NCBI RefSeq assembly: GCF_002161555.1
Contig: NZ_NFHZ01000019.1
Location: 1-54,633, forward strand
Origin: Barnesiella sp. An55
GTDB taxonomy: Bacteria > Bacteroidota > Bacteroidia > Bacteroidales > Barnesiellaceae
Direction: 5' to 3'
Length of the DNA: 54,633 nt
Below are positions 1 through 7,370 of the stretch, in pieces (the first letter of the stretch is position 1; each line of letters opens with the position of its first letter). Position numbers and translations under genes: made by a program. The notes under the pieces are model-generated. The model did no database searches. It was not told the origin of the DNA and saw only the letters and a program-made list of their open reading frames with translations.

Positions 1-163
1 TTCCAGAGGGCGGATATCCGTGAAATTTATAATCAGCCGACAACTCCCGTTTGTGTTCCGGAGGCGGGTTCTGTCGAGCAACCTACTTTATGGTAAAATT
101 TCTCCGGACAGCAGTGTTTTAGATATAAAATTAATGATTGTTTATAATAGCCATCTACAATTA

Positions 164-1522
164 TCAGACAATTTCCAGAGATGCAAAATCCTCTTTCAGA
201 CGAGCCACTTCCGCCGACAGCGTTTCGGGCAGGAATTTGGCATATACCTTTTCGGTGACATCCGTACTTCCATGGCCGAGCAAACGACTGACAACCGACA
301 TGGAAAGTCCATTGTTCAGTGCAAAGACCGCAAACGAATGCCGGGCCACATGCATTGAGAGGGTAAACGGAAGCCCTATCTGTCCTCCGACAACCGCCAG
401 CGACTGATTGATACATTTCGTTGCATTGTTACGGGCTTTGTACAGAGCCTCCGCATCATCAAGATCCAGATCATCCTTTACTAAGTTGAATACATACCGG
501 CATCCGGCACGTTTCTCCTGCCACCGATGTAGTATATGCAAGGCAGGTTCTGTAAGAGGAATTACATGGCGCTTGTTCGTCTTGATCATGATTTTTCTCA
601 GTTCCTTCTTCTCAAAATTGACATGGCCCCACTGCAATGTCATCACATCGACAACACGGAGTCCACAGGCATGGAAGGCAAAGAAGAACATTTCCAAAAA
701 TTCCTTACGGCGCGGTTCTGTACAGGTATTGTAATATTCCAACAGCGCAGACATCTGTTCCTTTGAAAGGTACTTGCCATCAAACTCGTTGTCTTCGTCC
801 GAAAGAGATATCTTAGAGGTGATACGCATATCCTGAATCCTCGCATTGACGGCATGGTCTATCATCTTCATTTCGGAAGCATAGGCACACGCCTTCAGAA
901 TCGGAGTCAAAGCATGGTTGATTGTTGCATCGCTATTCTGTTTTATCTCGCGGCGCCACCTGATGTATTCGTCAATCAGTTCAACCGATATTTCACCTAA
1001 ATAGATACTGTCCGGCTTATAGGTACCGTTCTTTGTTGCACGGAGAAAGATACGGAAAATATTCATGCCGCTCTTGCCGTTCTCATAGCGGCTGCGTCCG
1101 ATTCGGTTTCTCGAATAATCGGATTCAAGCCTTTCCTGAACAAACTCGATAAAATCCTTTCCTTTGTCCTCCCGTGTGAGCGGTTTGTCGGCCAAAAGAT
1201 CTGATATTACCTGCTCCGTAATCTGGTTTGGATGTTTCTGCTGAAACTCGGCCAAAAGGCTGTCAATCTTATCTACCCTGGCAAGCAACAGACTGTTGAT
1301 ACGGTTGGCTTCCGGGCCATAGCTCGCCCTGACTCCGCCACGTCCCTTGTTGGCTTTCTCGTTCCAGTCTCCCAACCGGACAAAGATATTCATACCCTTG
1401 CGTATCACCTGCCGGTTCCAGGTGTATTCAAGCTGGACAAGATACTGTTTGGCAGGATCGATCTCACCCCGGATATGCAGGCGATAGCGTCCCAATGGAT
1501 ATAGTCGTTTCGGTCGTCCCAT
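164..1522 (-). CDS. Tyrosine recombinase (integrase) of a mobile element
   Basis: This is a site-specific DNA recombinase of the phage-integrase fold, of the kind that moves Bacteroidales integrative elements. The 452-residue protein opens with an arm-binding-like domain rich in basic and aromatic residues (about 1-90), then a SAM-like core-binding domain (about 110-220) and a catalytic domain. The catalytic set is complete: R289 (GLRVVDV), H391-x-x-R394, H417 (LLGHGS) and nucleophile Y427 (VYAKF). I chose the ATG at 1522 because the upstream in-frame residues look non-coding and run into repeats. No other gene is seen in bases 1-163, so the rest of the element presumably lies left of the window. 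The family is certain; the identity of the element is not. Confidence 0.93.
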   Translation of the reverse strand: MGRPKRLYPLGRYRLHIRGEIDPAKQYLVQLEYTWNRQVIRKGMNIFVRLGDWNEKANKGRGGVRASYGPEANRINSLLLARVDKIDSLLAEFQQKHPNQITEQVISDLLADKPLTREDKGKDFIEFVQERLESDYSRNRIGRSRYENGKSGMNIFRIFLRATKNGTYKPDSIYLGEISVELIDEYIRWRREIKQNSDATINHALTPILKACAYASEMKMIDHAVNARIQDMRITSKISLSDEDNEFDGKYLSKEQMSALLEYYNTCTEPRRKEFLEMFFFAFHACGLRVVDVMTLQWGHVNFEKKELRKIMIKTNKRHVIPLTEPALHILHRWQEKRAGCRYVFNLVKDDLDLDDAEALYKARNNATKCINQSLAVVGGQIGLPFTLSMHVARHSFAVFALNNGLSMSVVSRLLGHGSTDVTEKVYAKFLPETLSAEVARLKEDFASLEIV

Positions 1523-1548
1523 ACTGGAGATGTTTGAAATTAAAAAAA

Positions 1549-1579
1549 CAGAGGTTGCGGTAATACTCACAAACCTCTG
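1549..1579 (-). repeat. Inverted repeat in the integrase leader
   Basis: The 8-bp arms CAGAGGTT (1549-1556) and AACCTCTG (1572-1579) flank 15 bases, just upstream of the integrase start. A possible -7 box TACCTTTA (minus strand, 1580-1587) lies directly beside the right arm, so the repeat would fall in the start region of the integrase transcript. It could be an operator, an mRNA hairpin or a recombinase binding site. Confidence 0.45.
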
Positions 1580-1592
1580 TAAAGGTAATGAA

Positions 1593-1690
1593 TTTTGTCC
1601 AAACAAATCCCGATTTTTTCCCGAAAAAACGTATTTTGTCCAAATAAACCGCGCCATTTGAGGCGGTCAGACGCTGTTGTCCAAACAAAT
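1593..1690. repeat. Three 16-bp direct repeats phased at 41 bp
   Basis: Near-identical units occupy 1593-1608, 1634-1649 and 1675-1690. They share the core TTGTCCAAAnAAA, and their starts are exactly 41 bp apart, close to four helical turns. They lie between the integrase and the putative host junction. Phased direct repeats here are typical of arm-type integrase or excisionase binding sites, but an operator role is equally possible because the first unit lies just upstream of the likely integrase promoter. Confidence 0.7.
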
Positions 1691-1729
1691 TAAATCCCCG
1701 TCAATCTTATTGATTGACAGGGATTTAAT
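1689..1729 (-). terminator. Hairpin terminator downstream of the DUF2795 gene
   Basis: The 18-bp arms 1689-1706 and 1712-1729 are complementary except at one position and enclose a 5-base loop. The hairpin follows the minus-strand DUF2795 gene by 24 bases and is followed on that strand by a T-rich stretch. Its left arm touches the last 41-bp-phased repeat, so it also marks the probable boundary between host and mobile element. Confidence 0.7.
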
Positions 1730-1753
1730 AGCTGTTTTGTGCTTAAAATCGCG

Positions 1754-1975
1754 CTAATATTCTTCCTCGTTGAAGAAGAAATCTTCTTTGCTGGGGTAGT
1801 CGGGCCAGATGTCTTCGATACATTCATAAGTTTCCCCTTCGTCTTCCATCTCCTGCAGGTTTTCGATAACCTCAAGAGGTGCCCCGGAACGCATAGCGTA
1901 GTCGATCAACTCCTCTTTTGTTGCAGGCCAAGGTGCGTCTTCGAGTTTCGATGCTAATTCCAATGTCCAGTACAT
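1754..1975 (-). CDS. DUF2795-type small protein
   Basis: This is a 73-residue acidic protein of unknown function. The segment ATKEELIDYAMRSGAPLEVI, followed by an acidic tail ending FFFNEEEY, matches the small DUF2795 proteins that I recall as widespread in Bacteroidetes. There is no signal peptide or membrane segment, so it should be cytoplasmic. It is a single-gene unit, ATG at 1975, followed by the hairpin at 1689-1729. It is the first gene beside the integrase and therefore probably the host gene next to which the element inserted. No biochemical role can be read from the sequence. Confidence 0.8.
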   Translation of the reverse strand: MYWTLELASKLEDAPWPATKEELIDYAMRSGAPLEVIENLQEMEDEGETYECIEDIWPDYPSKEDFFFNEEEY

Positions 1976-2045
1976 AGTGTTAAAATTTTAACTTGTTGAT
2001 AGGTCTTTCTATAAAATGTTCGCAAAAATAGCTCATTTATTTTCA

Positions 2046-2606
2046 TTAGCAATCTTTATCCCAGAAAATTTCGTCCTGTTTTTTGACATAATTGTTAAAT
2101 CGCGCTAAAACAAAGAAGTAGTCGGAGAGACGATTGACAAATTTCATGATGTTTTCATCGACCAATACCTCTTGGGCTACCTGGCAAATGCGGCGTTCGG
2201 CTCGTCGGCATACGGTGCGGCACACATGGGCTTGGGCGGCGGCAGCTGTCCCGCCGGGTAACAGGAAGGCATGGAGCGGTGGCACGATGGAGTCGAGGGT
2301 GTCGATGCGATTCTCGATGCGGGCGATGTCGTCGGGGTGCAGTCGGCTGGCCTCGCGCAACTGGGTGAACGAGGTGTCGGTGGCCAGGTAGGAGCCTACG
2401 ACAAAGAGTTTGTTCTGGATGAAGAGGAGCAGGGCGTCGTCGTCGGGATCGTTGCCCATCTGGCGCAGCAGACCGATGTGGGCGTTGAGTTCGTCGATGG
2501 TACCGTAGGCTTCGAGCCGCGGGTCGTTTTTCGAGATGCGCAGGCCTCCCACCAGAGAGGTGGTGCCTTTGTCGCCGGTGAGGGTGTAGAGGTTGCTTTT
2601 TTTCAT
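2046..2606 (-). CDS. PduO-type cob(I)alamin adenosyltransferase
   Basis: This enzyme transfers the adenosyl group of ATP to reduced cobalamin, making adenosylcobalamin (coenzyme B12). The 186-residue protein has the PduO-type layout: an N-terminal ATP-binding segment TGDKGTTSLVGG, then YGTIDELNAH, and near the C-terminus CRRAERRI and NRLSDYFFVLAR. It is an all-alpha, trimer-forming cytoplasmic family. I start it at the ATG at 2606. An open frame continues upstream, but there it only shadows the next gene. It follows the LOG-family gene by 20 bases on the same strand, so the two form an operon driven from the promoter repeats near 3191. Confidence 0.93.
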   Translation of the reverse strand: MKKSNLYTLTGDKGTTSLVGGLRISKNDPRLEAYGTIDELNAHIGLLRQMGNDPDDDALLLFIQNKLFVVGSYLATDTSFTQLREASRLHPDDIARIENRIDTLDSIVPPLHAFLLPGGTAAAAQAHVCRTVCRRAERRICQVAQEVLVDENIMKFVNRLSDYFFVLARFNNYVKKQDEIFWDKDC

Positions 2607-2626
2607 ATCGTTGGCAGTTTGGGTTA

Positions 2627-3172
2627 TTAACGGATTTGTTGCGCGAGAAGTTCGCAGCAGGCTCGGGCATCGGGCACTACCTGGTAGAGGTCGGGACGAT
2701 CGTAACGCAGGAAGCCTTGCTGGCGCAGCAGGTCGAGCTGTTGCACGAGAGGGGCGAACAGGCCTCGGGTATTGCAGATGACGATGGGCTTGTCGTGGTG
2801 GCCGAGCATCTTGGTGGTGATGGCGTCGAAGAGTTCGTCGATGGTACCGATGCCGCCGGGCAGGGCTACGATGATGTCGCCCCGTTCGATGAGGAGCCGT
2901 TTGCGCTCGCCCATATTGTCGGTGGTAATGAGCTCGGTGGGCTGTTGGCTCGATCGCCCTAACCGGACGATGTGGCTGGTGATGACTCCCAGTACGGGGC
3001 TTCCGTTGTCGCGGGCGCACCGGGCTACAATCTCCATGAGTCCACCATTGGCCCCGCCATAGACCAGCCGGTAGCCGTGGGTGCCTATCCATTGGCCCAG
3101 CACCTCGGCCTCGTGCTTGTAGTCGGGGGCGATGGCATCGGAAGCCGAGCAAAATACGGTAATGCTTTGCAT
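2627..3172 (-). CDS. LOG family protein (TIGR00730), nucleotide phosphoribohydrolase-like
   Basis: The product is a 181-residue LONELY GUY-family protein. Members hydrolyse nucleoside 5'-monophosphates to the base and ribose 5-phosphate; the best known make free cytokinins. The sequence shows the family signatures GGANGGLM (near residue 40) and PGGIGTIDELFDAIT (near residue 105), with the conserved ERK before the latter. The ATG at 3172 is preferred over an upstream in-frame start because a clear promoter (-7 box at 3191-3198 on this strand) lies just in front and would be inside a longer gene. It is the first gene of an operon with the cobalamin adenosyltransferase. The physiological substrate in Bacteroidales is unknown. 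Confidence 0.9.
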   Translation of the reverse strand: MQSITVFCSASDAIAPDYKHEAEVLGQWIGTHGYRLVYGGANGGLMEIVARCARDNGSPVLGVITSHIVRLGRSSQQPTELITTDNMGERKRLLIERGDIIVALPGGIGTIDELFDAITTKMLGHHDKPIVICNTRGLFAPLVQQLDLLRQQGFLRYDRPDLYQVVPDARACCELLAQQIR

Positions 3173-3190
3173 AGTGTCGTTCGTTTTTTC

Positions 3191-3222
3191 AAAGATAGTG
3201 AAAGGTGAGCGCAGAGGCAAAT
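3191..3222 (-). promoter_or_regulatory. Promoter of the LOG/adenosyltransferase operon
   Basis: Read on the minus strand, TTTG (3219-3222) and TATCTTTG (3191-3198) are separated by exactly 20 bases, matching the Bacteroidetes housekeeping consensus. Transcription would begin about 10 bases before the ATG at 3172, giving a very short leader. It lies inside the dispersed repeat at 3191-3312. Confidence 0.75.
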
Positions 3223-3312
3223 GAAAACCATGTTTTCAAATTTGACTATGCCGAACTGCATCCTATCTTATCCAAAGATAGTGAAAGGTGGCTATCGAGA
3301 CAAATAGAAAAT
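3191..3312. repeat. Two tandem copies of a promoter-bearing dispersed repeat
   Basis: The first copy (3191-3270) starts CAAAGATAGTGAAAGGTG and ends in CTATCTTA, so its ends are roughly inverted. The second copy starts at 3273 with the same 18 bases and is shorter. On the minus strand each copy contains TTTG-N20-TATCTTTG (3219-3222/3191-3198 and 3301-3304/3273-3280), and both spacers end in CTTTCAC next to the -7 box. Related copies lie at 51331-51362 (plus strand) and 51982-52060. Confidence 0.8.
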
Positions 3313-3453
3313 GAAATTTTCGATATATGGTCTCTTGTTTTATAAACGAGAATAAGAGGCGAGATTATAAATTGCGCTACAAGGTGTGGGGAAAATTCAG
3401 GATTTGCATATATTTGCCACAGATGATTCTAGAACGAGTTGTATATAATTGTT

Positions 3454-4155
3454 ATGAGATTGAGCCGGTATATGACGCTTTTATTTGTTTCCGTATGGTG
3501 CTGTGGACCTGCAGGGGTGTATGCGCAAGACAAGGCTCCGGCTTTTACGGCCGACTTGTACGGAGGAGTGTACCTGAACAATGAACAAGCCTGGCAATTA
3601 GAACCTTCCGTCAGCTGGCTTTTCCATAAGCATCTCGGTGTGGCGCTTGGGTTGGAGTTGACGGGTCAATATAATCAACCGAGCCGTCAGACTGTGGTTG
3701 ACGGGCATGAAGCCGAGCTTGCCGACAATGAGCGAAACATCGGGTGGCTGATATTGAAGCCGTCGTTGGTCATTAAATCTCCAGCTATCTGGGCGAGTGC
3801 GGATAACGACTGTCGTCTTTGGGTTCAGGCTGAGCCGGGGCTCAGTTTGGCGTGCCCTTTCCGAAACTCTTTGACCTATGAAATCAAGCAGTTTTCGGGA
3901 GCTGTCAGCCAGACCGTAGATTATCGCACATTTCCCAATAAAGGGCTCCAATGGTTCTACTGGAATGCAAGGGTTTCGATCAACTTTGCCATTGATCGTT
4001 TTATATTCAGGGGCGGGTATTCTGTCTCGAATCTGGACTATTATTCCGGGCGGAGGAATATTACGTTGGATAATGGGCAGAAGTTTTATGTGCCCAAGCG
4101 AGAGTTGAGCCAGAGTATCTTCTTGTCAATCGGTTATGTGTTTCATTACTTTTGA
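3454..4155 (+). CDS. Predicted outer-membrane beta-barrel protein, unknown function
   Basis: The product is a 233-residue exported protein. The start at 3454 gives a signal peptide (MRLSRYMTLLFVSVWCCG...VYAQ) ending about residue 25. The rest alternates short polar and aromatic segments (for example LYGGVYLNN, LGVALGLELTG, FIFRGGYSVSNLDYYSG) and ends in aromatic YVFHYF, the usual end of a Gram-negative outer-membrane barrel. A -7 box TATATTTG lies at 3409-3416. It stands alone between divergent and co-directional units. I do not recognise a specific family; porin-like or assembly roles are both possible. Confidence 0.7.
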   Translation: MRLSRYMTLLFVSVWCCGPAGVYAQDKAPAFTADLYGGVYLNNEQAWQLEPSVSWLFHKHLGVALGLELTGQYNQPSRQTVVDGHEAELADNERNIGWLILKPSLVIKSPAIWASADNDCRLWVQAEPGLSLACPFRNSLTYEIKQFSGAVSQTVDYRTFPNKGLQWFYWNARVSINFAIDRFIFRGGYSVSNLDYYSGRRNITLDNGQKFYVPKRELSQSIFLSIGYVFHYF

Positions 4156-4262
4156 AGACCGATGATAAATCTCTCCCTACGAACAATTTCTTGTCTTTCT
4201 TATTCAAAAAAGGATACGGAAAGAGGGTCCACCTGTATGGGGACAGAATAATATCGCCGTTT

Positions 4263-4294
4263 TTTGTGGAACGGGCGGGAATGTCGTATTTTTG
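4263..4294 (+). promoter_or_regulatory. Promoter of the M16 peptidase gene
   Basis: TTTG (4263-4266) and TATTTTTG (4287-4294) are separated by exactly 20 bases and lie 27 bases before the ATG at 4322. This position also rules out an in-frame upstream start inside the -7 box. Confidence 0.7.
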
Positions 4295-4321
4295 CAGCTT
4301 CTAACAGAGGACGGTTTATTT

Positions 4322-5545
4322 ATGGAAGAATATCAGATTTGTACCTTGTCCAACGGGCTGCGTCTCATTCACCGACCCACACGGTCGGCCGTCTCGTATT
4401 GTGGCTTTACGGTCAATGCCGGTACTCGCGACGAAGGTGAGGCCTACAACGGCCTGGCTCATTTTGTAGAACACACGCTGTTCAAGGGTACGACTCACCG
4501 GCGGGCGTCGCATATCCTCAACCGCATGGAAGTGGTGGGGGGCGAGCTGAATGCCTACACGGCCAAGGAGGAGACGGTGGTCTATTCGATTTTCCCGGGT
4601 GTGCATCTGCCCCGGGCCATGGAGCTGTTGGGCGACCTGGTAGCCAACTCGCAATTCCCTGAGCGGGAGCTGAACAAGGAGCGCGAGGTGGTGGCCGACG
4701 AGATAAACCTCTATCTCGATACTCCTGCCGAACTGATTTACGATGAGTTTGAGTCGTTGCTTTTCGAGGGGTGTGCATTGGGCCGCAATATCCTGGGGTC
4801 GGTCGAGTCGCTCGATCGTATGACTTCTGCCGTGGCCCGGCAGTTCCTCACCGACTACTATACGCCCGGGAATATGGTTTTCTTCTCTATGGGAGCTACT
4901 CCTTTCGACCGGGTCAAAGCCTTGGCCGAGCGCTATCTGGGTGGATTGTCCCGCCCCACGAAGCCGATGAACCGGCAGCTGCCATCCGCCGGCCCGTCGT
5001 TTACCCGCACGATCGATCGCGATACGCACCAGTCGCACGTCATTATCGGGGCACGGGCCTACGACCTGCACGATAAGCGTCGCCGCGCCTTGCTGCTCCT
5101 GAACAACCTGCTGGGCGGTCCCGGCATGAACAGTGTGCTGAATGTGAGTCTGCGCGAGAAGCGGGGCTATGTCTATACGGTAGAGTCGTCGGTTACCTCT
5201 TATACCGATACCGGTCTGTTTACCATCTACTTCGGTACCGATCATCACGATACCCGACGCTGCATCGACCTGGTGCGACGAGAGTTGAAGCGGATGCGCG
5301 AGCAGCGTCTCTCGACCTCGAAACTGGCTGCGGCCAAGCGTCAGTTTATCGGGCAGATAGAGGTATCGACCGACAACTCGGAGAATGTAGCGCTGGCCTT
5401 GGGCAAGAGCTTCCTACGCTATGGACAGTTCGACTCGCTGGAGGAGATAGCCCGCCGGGTCGAGCAGATTACGGCCGACGACCTGCTGGCGATTGCCAAT
5501 GAGGTGCTGGCCGAAGACAGACTGTCTATGTTAATTTGCGAATAG
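4322..5545 (+). CDS. M16 family (pitrilysin-like) zinc peptidase
   Basis: The product is a 407-residue zinc metallopeptidase of the processing-peptidase type. The inverted zinc motif H47-F-V-E50-H51 is intact, and the downstream glutamate-rich segment REVVADEINLYLD supplies the third ligand. The second half carries the family's substrate-binding half-domain with LREKRGYVYTVESSV. Such single-subunit proteins act on peptides or short unfolded segments; no signal peptide is visible, so it is probably cytoplasmic. The start at 4322 is fixed by the promoter at 4263-4294. It is followed at 80 bases by dusB. The substrate is unknown. Confidence 0.93.
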   Translation: MEEYQICTLSNGLRLIHRPTRSAVSYCGFTVNAGTRDEGEAYNGLAHFVEHTLFKGTTHRRASHILNRMEVVGGELNAYTAKEETVVYSIFPGVHLPRAMELLGDLVANSQFPERELNKEREVVADEINLYLDTPAELIYDEFESLLFEGCALGRNILGSVESLDRMTSAVARQFLTDYYTPGNMVFFSMGATPFDRVKALAERYLGGLSRPTKPMNRQLPSAGPSFTRTIDRDTHQSHVIIGARAYDLHDKRRRALLLLNNLLGGPGMNSVLNVSLREKRGYVYTVESSVTSYTDTGLFTIYFGTDHHDTRRCIDLVRRELKRMREQRLSTSKLAAAKRQFIGQIEVSTDNSENVALALGKSFLRYGQFDSLEEIARRVEQITADDLLAIANEVLAEDRLSMLICE

Positions 5546-5625
5546 AATATTTGTTAATTTTTATAACCTTATGGCTGCGAGGCCGATAGTTTTTTGTATA
5601 TTCGTATTCTCAATAAGCAACAGGT

Positions 5626-6618
5626 ATGAAGATAGGTAATCTCGATTTTGGCCGGTATCCGTTGTTTCTGGCGCCGATGGAGGATGTGACGGACGAGTCG
5701 TTCCGCCTCATGTGCAAGGAGTTTGGCGCCGATATGGTCTATACCGAGTTTGTGTCGAGCGATGCGCTGGTGCGCAATATCAACAGCACCACCCGCAAAC
5801 TGAACATACACGACGAGGAGCGTCCCGTGGCCATACAGATTTACGGGCGCTTTGTCGATGCTATGGTCGAGGCCGCCCGCATGTGCGAAGAGGCTCACCC
5901 TGATGTGCTCGATATCAACTTCGGTTGCCCGGTGAAGAAGGTAGCCGGCAAAGGGGCCGGAGCCGGCATGTTGCGCGACGTGCCGCTGATGTTGAAAATC
6001 ACCCGGGCCGTAGTCGATGCCGTGAAGATACCCGTTACGGTGAAGACCCGCCTGGGGTGGGACCAGGAGTCGCGCATCATTGTCGAACTGGCCGAGCAGT
6101 TGCAGGATTGCGGCATTGCCGCCCTCACCATACACGGGCGTACCCGCAGCCAGATGTACACCGGCGAGGCCGACTGGACCCTCATCGGGGAGGTGAAGAA
6201 CAATCCCCGCATGCACATTCCCATCATCGGGAATGGCGATGTGACCACCCCGCAGATAGCCAAGGAGAAGTTCGACCGCTACGGAGTCGATGCCGTGATG
6301 GTAGGGCGGGCCAGTTTCGGTTGCCCTTGGATTTTCAAGGAGATGAAACACTATCTGCTCACGGGCGAAGAGTTGCCACCGCTCTCGATTCACGAGAAGA
6401 TGTCGGCCCTGCGCCGGCAGATGCTCGAGAGTGTGGCCCGGCTCGACGAGCACCGGGGCATCCTGCACATACGCCGGCACTTGGCAGCCACCCCGCTGTT
6501 CAAGGGTATCCCCAACTTCAGGGAGACGCGCATTGCCATGTTGCGGGCCGACAGTGTAGAGGAGCTCACGGCTATCCTCGACAAGATTGAATATGAAATA
6601 TTACCCAACCAAGTATAA
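5626..6618 (+). CDS. dusB: tRNA-dihydrouridine synthase (DusB-like)
   Basis: This FMN- and NADPH-dependent enzyme reduces uridine to dihydrouridine in the tRNA D-loop. The 330-residue protein has the full TIM-barrel signature: LAPMEDVTD at residues 14-22, the catalytic cysteine in INFGCPVKKVAGKGAGAGML, VKTRLGW, and the FMN phosphate-binding stretch IIGNGDV followed by GVDAVMVGRASFGCPWIF. A helical tRNA-binding C-terminal domain is present. Length is normal for the family. The DusB subtype is my reading of the catalytic segment. The gene is 11 bases ahead of the GIN-domain gene and probably co-transcribed with it. Confidence 0.92.
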   Translation: MKIGNLDFGRYPLFLAPMEDVTDESFRLMCKEFGADMVYTEFVSSDALVRNINSTTRKLNIHDEERPVAIQIYGRFVDAMVEAARMCEEAHPDVLDINFGCPVKKVAGKGAGAGMLRDVPLMLKITRAVVDAVKIPVTVKTRLGWDQESRIIVELAEQLQDCGIAALTIHGRTRSQMYTGEADWTLIGEVKNNPRMHIPIIGNGDVTTPQIAKEKFDRYGVDAVMVGRASFGCPWIFKEMKHYLLTGEELPPLSIHEKMSALRRQMLESVARLDEHRGILHIRRHLAATPLFKGIPNFRETRIAMLRADSVEELTAILDKIEYEILPNQV

Positions 6619-6629
6619 AACACGAAAAG

Positions 6630-7340
6630 ATGATGAAGAAGATATTCGGTATGTTGGCCGTGTGCCTTGTTTCTGTTATGGGGGCGCAGGCCGTGGAGAC
6701 TTCGGTAAAACAGATTGCGGTCGATGATTTTTACAAGATGAAGGTGTATAACAACTTCGACGTGTCGTACAGGCAGAATGCCGACTCGGCCGGAGTCATC
6801 GTGATTATGGCGGCTACCGCCGATATCGACAAGATCGAGTGCGTGGCCAAGAAGGGACAGCTCACCATCAAGTATAAGGGGGCCTGCGACAAGGAGCAGA
6901 TGCAAGGCTCGATCATTGTCTATTCCACCGCCTTGGAGTATGTTGAGAACAACGGCCTGGGTGTGGTGCAGATTGCATCGCCCATATCGGGCGCGGCTTT
7001 CCAGGCCAAGGTGATAGGCAACGGCTCGATTATGGGCCGCCAGATCGATTATGGTATCGTGAAGGCTTCGGTGTTGACCGGTAGCGGCAAGGTTTCGCTC
7101 ACGGGGAAATGCCGCGAGGCCGAACTCTCGGTAACTGGTACGGGTCAAGTCGAGGCCGACGGGCTGGTCGCTCGCGATGTGACTTGCCGCATCACGGGCA
7201 ACGGAGTCATCGGGTGTCATGCCACCCAAAAACTGTCGGCTTGGGCTACGGGTAATGGCGAGGTTTATTACCGGGGAACTCCCGAGATTAAGAAAAATTC
7301 GTTGGGCGAACTCTCGGTCCGCTCGCTCGAGGGGAAATAA
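6630..7340 (+). CDS. GIN domain protein (DUF2807, putative auto-transporter adhesin head)
   Basis: The product is a 236-residue exported protein with a signal peptide (about residues 1-22, ending VMGAQA). The mature part is the right-handed beta-helix-like GIN domain: an N-terminal KQIAVDDFYKMKVYNNFDVSYRQ segment and then repeated glycine-rich turns (VIGNGSIMGR, LTGSGKVSLTG, VTGTGQVEADG, ITGNGVIG, ATGNGEVYYRG). The family is common in Bacteroidetes periplasm or on the outer surface. Its role is unknown. It lies 11 bases after dusB. The facing WG-repeat gene ends 30 bases away, with only a weak GGGAAA/TTTCCC hairpin between. Confidence 0.85.
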   Translation: MMKKIFGMLAVCLVSVMGAQAVETSVKQIAVDDFYKMKVYNNFDVSYRQNADSAGVIVIMAATADIDKIECVAKKGQLTIKYKGACDKEQMQGSIIVYSTALEYVENNGLGVVQIASPISGAAFQAKVIGNGSIMGRQIDYGIVKASVLTGSGKVSLTGKCREAELSVTGTGQVEADGLVARDVTCRITGNGVIGCHATQKLSAWATGNGEVYYRGTPEIKKNSLGELSVRSLEGK

Positions 7341-7370
7341 TCGTCTCCTTTCCCGGGCTTCTCTTCTGTC

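Noticed and set aside
2046-3152. A possible fusion of the cobalamin adenosyltransferase with an N-terminal extension
   Set aside because: The extension is the LOG gene read in the wrong frame; the ATG at 2606 gives the normal length.
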